Source: Moorena bouillonii PNG (lineage in GTDB: Bacteria > Cyanobacteriota > Cyanobacteriia > Cyanobacteriales > Coleofasciculaceae). From it: 43,813 nt of DNA. The stretch lies in contig NZ_MKZS01000001.1 of the NCBI RefSeq assembly GCF_001942495.1, positions 2,309,089 through 2,352,901 of the forward strand. The letters are read 5' to 3'. Of the stretch, positions 18,411 to 27,400 are shown in pieces. The notes below the pieces were generated by a model. It did not search any database, was not told the DNA's origin, and saw only the letters and a program-made list of their open reading frames with translations. Made by a program: the position numbers and the translations under genes. Numbering within the stretch: the first letter of the stretch is position 1; every line of letters starts with the position of its first letter.

Positions 18411-21400
18411 ATAATCAAACAATTGTCAAGTTCCTTTCTCAACTGCGTAAACTAAATGTTCAAGTTTCATCTAACGGAGAAAAATTACGCTGTCAAGCTC
18501 CTGAAGGTGTGTTAACACCTGCACTGTCACAGCAGATAGCTGAACGCAAACCAGAAATATTGGAGTATTTGCAACAGGTCAGACAAGAAGAACATAAAAA
18601 TCTTCCAGCCATTTCGGTTATCCCTAGAGATGAAAAATTACCGCTCTCTTTTGCTCAAGAAAGACTCTGGTTCTTAGACCAACTTGATGGTTCAAAAGCT
18701 CCTTACATTCAGCAGGGAGCCATGGAAATTAGCGGTAACCTCAAGATACCTGTCCTCCAGCAAGCCTTTTGTGAAATTATCAGACGCCATGAAGTATTCC
18801 GAACCCGCTTTTACTCAGTCAATGGCATACCGATGCAGGTCATTGTTCCCGATACTTCTTTGGAAATACCAGTTGTAGATTGGAAGCATGTACCAAAAAC
18901 ACAACAGCAAACACAAATAAAACAGTATGCTCAGACACAAGCAGAAATACCGTTTAACCTTTCCGAAGATTTGCTCCTGCGAGTGAATTTGCTGCAATTA
19001 TCACAGCAGGACTTTATATTGCTGGTTACCATGCATCACATTGTTGCTGACGTTTGGTCAATTGGAATATTAGTTCAAGAATTATCAGTACTGTATCAGG
19101 CTTACAGTCAGAGTAAACCCTCCCCTTTATCCGAACTATCTATCCAGTACGCTGACTTTGCTTCTTGGCAAAGACAATGGTTATCTGCGGAATTACAACA
19201 CAAGCAACTGGAATACTGGAAACAGCAATTAGGTAATGCTCCTGCCTTGTTGCAGTTGCCGATAGATAAATCAAGGCCACCAATACAGACTTACCAGGGT
19301 AACATTCAAAATTTTGCTGTTGGCCAACAGTTAACTAAGCAACTTCAAGAACTTAGCCAGCATTCGGAAACCACTCTTTTTATGACAACGTTGGCAGTGT
19401 TTGCTGTGTTGCTGTTTCGCTACAGCGATCAGGATGATATTGTGATTGGTTCGCCAATTGCTAACCGCAACTATTCAGAAGTAGAATCCCTGATTGGCTT
19501 TTTTGCTAATACTATACCCTTAAGAATTTGCCTGCAAGGTAATTTAAGTTTTGAGCAGTTGCTAAGGCAGGTACGTGAAGTAACCTTATCAGCATATGCT
19601 CATCAAGATGTACCTTTTGCACAGGTGGTAGAAGCCCTGCAACCAGAGCGTTCTTTGAGTTACTCACCTCTATTTCAGGTGATGTTTACGTTACAAAATG
19701 CTCCAGTGATGTCTTTAGAATTGCCTGGTGTCGCTATCAAACCTTTGCCAGAGATACATCCGGGAACAGCAAAGTTTGAACTGGTCTTATCAATGGAAGA
19801 GACCGAATCTGGGCTTATAGGTACCTGGGAATATAATACTGACTTATTTGAAGAACAAACAATTACTAGGATGACGGGACATTTCCAGAGCCTGTTAGCA
19901 GCGGTCGTCGAAGCTCCCCAAGAGAGTATAGATAAACTGCCTTTGCTGAGTGAGAGAGAACGCCATCAATTGTTAATTGAATGGAATGATACTGCAAGGG
20001 AATATCCAACAGATAAATGTATTCATCAATTGTTTGAGGAACAAGTAGAGAAAACACCAGACGCATTAGCGGTGGTCTTTGAGAACGAGCAAATAACTTA
20101 CCAAGAATTAAATCAAAAAGCCAATCAACTAGCACATCACCTGCAAAGTCTGGGAGTGGGTCCAGAAGTGCTAGTGGGGATTTGTGTAGAACGTTCACTT
20201 GAGATGGTGATGGGACTATTAGGGATACTGAAGGCTGGAGGGGCTTATGTACCCCTAGACCCTAATTATCCCCCCTCACGGTTGAGTTATATTTTGGCAG
20301 ATTCGGGTGTTGAGGTGTTGTTGACTCAAGAGTCTTTGGTCGAATCTTTGCCAGCAACCCAAGCACAGGTGGTCAATTTAGATACAGATTGGGGGGCAAT
20401 TGAGCAACTTTCTCAGGACAATCTTGAGCTTGGGGTAGGTTCAGACAATTTGGCTTATGTTATCTACACCTCTGGTTCTACAGGTGTTCCCAAGGGAGTT
20501 GAAGTTTGCCATAAGAATGTTGTTAATTTTTTGAATTCTATGAGTAATTTTCCAGGCTTAGGCCAGGAAGATACTTTCTGTGCAGTTACTACTATTTCTT
20601 TTGATATTGCAGCCCTTGAGATATATCTGCCTTTAACAGTAGGAGCAAAAGTTGTTGTCGCTTCTCGTGAAATTAGCACTAATGCAGATAGTCTATTATC
20701 TGAATTATTCAAGTCGAAGATTACTGTTATGCAGGCAACACCAGCTACTTGGCAAATGCTATTAACTGCTGGTTGGTCTTCCGATTATCCCATAAAAGTG
20801 TTATGTGGTGGTGAAGCATTAACAGCTCAACTAGCAGATCGAATTCTAGCAACTAGTAGCGAATTATGGAATCTTTATGGTCCAACAGAGACAACTATCT
20901 GGTCTGCAATTTACCAGGTACCCGCTAGCACTACAGCGGCTATAAATGGATATGTTCCTTTGTCTATCGGTCAACCAATAGCGAATACCCAAATTTATAT
21001 TCTAGACTCACATCTCCAGCCAGTCCCTGTTGGTATAGCTGGAGAATTGTATATTGGAGGTGACGGTCTAGCCAGAGGATATTTTAATCGTCCAGAATTA
21101 ACTTCAGAAAAATTTATCCCCAATCCCTTCTCTAATTCTCAATCGGAAAGGCTTTACAAAACAGGGGATTTAGCTCGATATTTGCTTGATGGGAACATTG
21201 AATTTCTCGGTCGCATAGATAATCAAGTGAAAGTAAGGGGATTCCGCATAGAACTTGGGGAAATCGAATCCATTCTTAATAGCCACTCCCAAATTCAAGA
21301 AAGTGTAGTGATTGCACAGGAAGATCCACTTGGGAATAAACGCTTGATAGCCTATATCGTTAGTGAAGATGAATTAATAAAGACTAACCAACTGCGTGAG

Positions 21401-24400
21401 TTTCTGAAACAAAAGCTACCAGAATACATGGTACCTTCTGCTTTTATGACTTTAGAGACTTTACCGTTAACTCCCAACGGTAAAATAGACCGCAAAGCCT
21501 TACTAGCCGTTAATGTTGACTTGAGTCTAGAAGAGCAATACGTAGCACCAAGCACGCCAAATCAAGAAATAATAGCTAATGTTTTCGCTTCAGTTCTTGG
21601 ACGAGTAAATGTAGGAATATACGATAACTTCTTTGAATTGGGAGGACATTCCCTATTAGCAACCCAGTTAATCTCCCGACTTAGACAAAGCTTTGAAATA
21701 GAAATTCCTCTCCGGGCGATCTTTGAATCACCCACTGTAAAGCAATTAGATGGAAAAATAATACAGTTAAGAAGAGATGGAGGTCAATTCACTCCGCCTC
21801 CAATCAAACCAAGAAATAAGAAGGGAGAATTACCTCTTTCTTGGTCTCAAGAGAGGCTGTGGTTCCTGGCTCAATTAGAGGGAACAAGCCCAACTTATAA
21901 TATACCAGGAGCAGTTCGGATTAGTGGGGATTTAAATCTCAAAGCTTTTGAGCAAGCCTTATCAGAAATAGTGCATCGTCACGAGATATTACAGACCAGT
22001 TTTAGGACTGTTGACGGTAGACCTTGGCAAGTTATTGAACCAGAAACCACTATCAAAATAAACTTAGTCGATCTACAGCAACTAGAGGCAAAAGAAAGAG
22101 AATCTGCTTTATACCAATATGTACAACAAGAAGCGATCGCGCCGTTTAATTTAGAGAGTGCCCCCCTAATTAGATGTAGTTTACTGTGCTTAGAGGAGAA
22201 AGAGTATGCATTATTGTTAACGATGCATCACATTATCTCCGACTTATGGTCAATAGGAGTATTGATCGAAGAACTATCAAGCTTGTACCAAGCTTTTAAT
22301 GGGGGCGAACCATCTCCCTTGTCAGAATTAGAAATTCAGTATGCTGACTTTTCAGTGTGGCAAAGAGAATGGATAAATGGTCAGGTACGAGAAGCTTATA
22401 TTGATTACTGGAAACAGGCGTTAAATGGGGCGCCAGAACTACTTGACTTACCCACCGATCGCCCACGTCCTTCTGTACAGACTTACCAAGGTAAAACCCA
22501 ACGTTTTTGTATAAATACTGATTTAACTGACAAGCTGCAAATTCTTTCTCGCCAGTCGGGAACTACGTTATTTATGACCTTGCAGGCAGCGTTTGCAACG
22601 TTACTATATCGTTACAGCGGTCAATCAGATATTTTAGTTGGCTCAATTATTGCCAATCGAAATTACCTTGAAATTGAATCTTTAATTGGTTTCTTCGCGA
22701 ATACCTTAGTGTTGAGAACTCGTTTTGAAGACGACCCTAGTTTTGAGACTCTGCTCGAACAAGTTAAAACAACTACGCTGAAGGCTTATGAATATCAGGA
22801 TATTCCTTTTGAACAAGTGGTGGAAGCCTTACAACCACAACGTTCTTTAAGTTATTCACCCTTATTTCAGGTGATGTTTGTCTTGCAAAATGCTCCCATG
22901 GGCGAGTTAACATTACCAGGGATAACTATAAGCGAACTAGAATACGAATATACTATTGCTAAGTTCGATCTCACTCTATCAATGACTCAAACTCAAGAAG
23001 GATTGGTAGCCTCGTGGGGGTACAACACAGACTTGTTTGATGATTCAACCATCAAACGTATGGCTAATCATTTCGAGAACTTGTTGTCAGAGATCGTAGC
23101 GAATCCTCAACTTACAGTTGACGAAGTTCCCTTACTGAGTGAAGCAGAACGCCATCAATTGTTAATTGAATGGAATGATACTGCCAGGGAATATCCAACA
23201 GATAAATGTATCCATCAATTGTTTGAACAGCAGGTGGAGAAAACCCCAGATGCAGTGGCAGTAGTGTTTGGGCAGGAACAACTAACTTATCACCAATTAA
23301 ATCAAAGAGCCAATCAACTAGCACATTATCTGCAAAGTATGGGAGTTAAACCAGAGGTGCTAGTGGGGATTTGTGTGGAACGTTCCCTCGAGATGATTGT
23401 CGGTTTACTGGCGATTCTTAAAGCTGGAGGAGCTTATGTCCCACTCGATCCGACCTATCCTCAGGCGCGTTTGGATTATATGATCCAAGATTCTCAACTC
23501 TTTGTGTTGTTAACTCAGCAGCAGTTGCGCTCAAAGCTTCCCCAACTAGATGCATTACTCATTGATTTAGATACAGACTGGAATCTGATTGCTCAACAGC
23601 CATTAGCCAACCCAGCTTGTCATACTACAGCTCAGTCACAGGCTTATACGATCTATACCTCAGGCTCCACTGGTCAACCAAAAGGAGTAATGGTTCCTCA
23701 CCAAGGGGTTGTTCGTCTAGTATGCAACACAAATTATGTAAATTTACAGCCTACAGACTGTGTAGCTCAAGTCTCCAACATCTCTTTTGATGCTGCCACC
23801 TTTGAACTTTGGGGAGCCCTCCTCCAGGGAGCTAGGTTTGTTATCATCCCCAAATCAGTAGCCCTCGATCCTCATGACTTTGCGAACACTCTCAAGCAGC
23901 ACCAAATTAGTACGCTATTTTTGACGACCGCCTTGTTTAACCAGTTGGCTAGTTTGTCACCAGCTGCCTTTAGTGACGTCAAGTATCTGTTATTTGGTGG
24001 AGAAGCAGTTGACCCTAAATCAGTGCAGCAGGTATTAGAACACAGCGCACCTCAGCACTTACTTCATGTGTATGGTCCTACAGAAAGTACTACATTTTCC
24101 TCTTGGTATGAGATTAACTATCTGTCTACAGGATCGACAACAGTGCCAATTGGAAAACCAGTGGCCAATACTCAAATTTATATTCTTGATCGCCATCTCA
24201 ACCCTGTTTCCATTGGTGTTCCTGGTGAACTCCATATTGGGGGAGATGGCCTTGCCATTGCCTACTACAACCGCCCCGAGCTTACCCAAGAAAAATTTAT
24301 CCCAAACCCCTTCTCCAATTCCAAATCAGCACGCCTTTACAAAACAGGTGACCTTGCCCGTTACTTGAGTGATGGTAACATCGAATTTTTAGGTCGGATC

Positions 24401-27400
24401 GATAACCAGGTCAAAGTGCGAGGTTTTCGCATTGAACTCGGAGAAATTGAATCTATTCTCAATACCTATCCTCAAGTCCAACAATCTGTAGTTATTGCGA
24501 CAGAAGACACTCCAGGGAATAAACTCCTAGTTGCCTATATTGTGGCCTCAAATGAATCACTCAGTACTAATCAACTGCGCGAATTTCTCAGACAGAAGCT
24601 GCCAGAATACATGGTGCCTTCTGCATTTGTGACTTTAGACACCCTACCGTTAACACCTAACGGCAAAATAGACCTTAAAGCACTCCCAGCAGTAGAAGCA
24701 CAACTAATTTACTCAAAAGAATATGTTCCCCCTCGGACTGTCACCGAGAAAACTATCTCCGACATCTTCGCAGCAGTGCTGAAAGTCCCAGCAGTCGGAT
24801 TAAATGATAACTTTTTTGAACTAGGTGGCCACTCTCTGATTGCAACCCAATTGATTACCCGTCTACGGCAAGTCTTTGCAGTGGAATTACCTCTTCGGAG
24901 ATTATTTGAATCTCCGACTGTAGCCCAACTCGATCGAATTATAAGTCAATTAATTCAAGAAGAACCATCCCAGCTCAAAGCCTCAAATTTAGACCTGCCA
25001 ACAGCTATTGCTGCACCATCTGAGCTTCACCAACCCTTCCCACTGACAGAAATACAACAAGCTTATTGGGTGGGACGAAATGATACTTTTGAACTCGGAA
25101 ATATATCTAGTCATATTTACGTCGAGCTTGATTGTCCAAATATAGACATAGAAAATCTCAGCCAATCTTGGCAAAAAATTATCAAGCACCATGAGATGCT
25201 GAGAGTGGTAGTACGGCCTGATGGACAGCAGCAAATCTTACGTCACGTTCCGGATTACCAGATTGAAGTGTTCGATTTACGTCGGCATTCAAAAAATAGC
25301 GTTAATGCTCATTTAGAAACCATTCGGCAGCAGATGTCTCACGAAATTTTTGCTGCCGAATCATGGCCTTTATTTAAGTTTTGTGCAACTCAGGTAGATA
25401 CAAATTGTTATCGTTTGCACTTAAGTTTTGATGCCTTAATTGCAGACGCCTGGAGTCTAATGATTCTGGGGCAACAATGGTTGGAAATGTACTATAACCC
25501 ACAGACAGAGCTTCCTAAGGTAGAGATTTCATTTCGCGATTATATACTTGCAGAAATCCAGCTTAAAGACACACCGCATTACCAACAGTCTCAAAAATAT
25601 TGGTGGGATCGAATTGCCACACTTCCTTCAGCACCAGAACTCCCCTTTGTACAACAGCCAGCGGCTCTTAAACAGCCTCAGTTCAAACGATTTAGTGCAA
25701 AGCTTACTGCTCAACAGTGGCAAAAATTGAAAAGCAAAGCTCGTGCAATTAATTTGACGGGTTCTGGAATCTTACTAGCAGCCTTTAGCGATGTCTTAGC
25801 TTATTGGAGTAAAAGTCCTAATTTTACCATCAATCTCACACTCTTTAATCGTCTACCTTTACATCCTCAAGTCAACCAGATTGTTGGTGATTTCACATCC
25901 CTGACACTGCTAGAAGTTGACAACTCTATAGTAGCCACGTTTGTTGAGCGTGCCCAACGCCTACAGGCAAGATTGTGGGAGGATTTAGACCATCGCTATG
26001 TCAGTGGTGTGGAAGTGCAGCGAGAGCTACGACGTCAACGAGGCACTTATCAAGCTATGGGAGTTGTGTTTACTAGCACTCTAGGCTTCAGTGACATGGC
26101 TCAACAAGATTGGTTGGTCAACCAGTTGGGGGAAATGGTCTATTCCATTACTCAAACTCCACAAGTTTGGCTTGACCATCAAGTCACAGAAGAAGAAGGA
26201 GCTTTATTATTCAACTGGGATGCTATCGAAGAACTATTCCCTGCTAACCTGCTAGACGATATGTTCAGTAGCTATTGCAATTATCTTCAGCAATTAGCTA
26301 CTGATGAGAAAATCTGGATGGAAAAATATCCGACTCTGCTTCCACCACAGCAGCTAGAGATTATACAACAACTAAACCAGGTTAATCAACTTAAGACCGT
26401 AACTTCTGAGCAGACATTGGATGGTTTGTTTGTGCAACAGGTGAAACAAAGAGGAGCATCACTTGCTGCGATCGCACCAGAATTATGCCTAACTTACGAA
26501 CAGTTATACCAACATGCTGTCAAGCTAGGACACCAGTTGCGGTCACTAGGAGCAACTACAGGCACTCACATCGCTGTAGTTATGAACAAGGGATGGGAAC
26601 AGATTGTTGCCGTGCTGGGAGTATTGATGGCTGGTTGCACCTATGTACCGATCGATCCAGGGTTGCCACAACAACGTCAGTGGTCGCTTTTAACACAAGC
26701 ACAAATCCAGTTGGTTGTCACTCAAGAGGCACTGTACCAAAGTCTTTCGTGGCCAGAAGAAATTGAGTGTGTATATGTTGAGTATAACCCTCACATAGGA
26801 GTCCAGAGAACCTTAGAAAGATTGCACCAGCCTGGGGATTTAGCTTATATCATCTATACCTCTGGTTCGACGGGCATCCCTAAGGGTGTGATGATTGACC
26901 ATCAAGGAGCGGTTAATACAATTATCGACATTAATCAGCGCTTTGGTGTTACGGCTGATGACCGAGTTCTCGCAGTTTCTGCTTTAAATTTCGACCTGTC
27001 CGTGTATGACATTTTTGGAACCTTAGCAGCAGGAGGGACAATTGTTATACCAACTGCAGCAAAAGCTAAAGACCCCGCACATTGGCTCTCGTTAATCAAT
27101 GGGCACCATGTCACGGTTTGGAACTCAGTGCCAGCACTGATGCAGATGTTAGTAGAGTACACTTCAGCCCAATCGACACAACAGCATCATCCACTACGAC
27201 TTGCTTTGTTATCGGGTGACTGGATACCGTTGAACTTGCCGCAGCAAATCAAAGCTATCTGGACAGGTATAGAAGTAGTGAGCTTAGGTGGAGCAACAGA
27301 AGCTTCAATTTGGTCGATTTATTATCCGATAGGAGAAGTTGACCCTAACTGGCGGAGTATTCCTTACGGGAAACCCCTTGGTAATCAAACCATGCATGTC

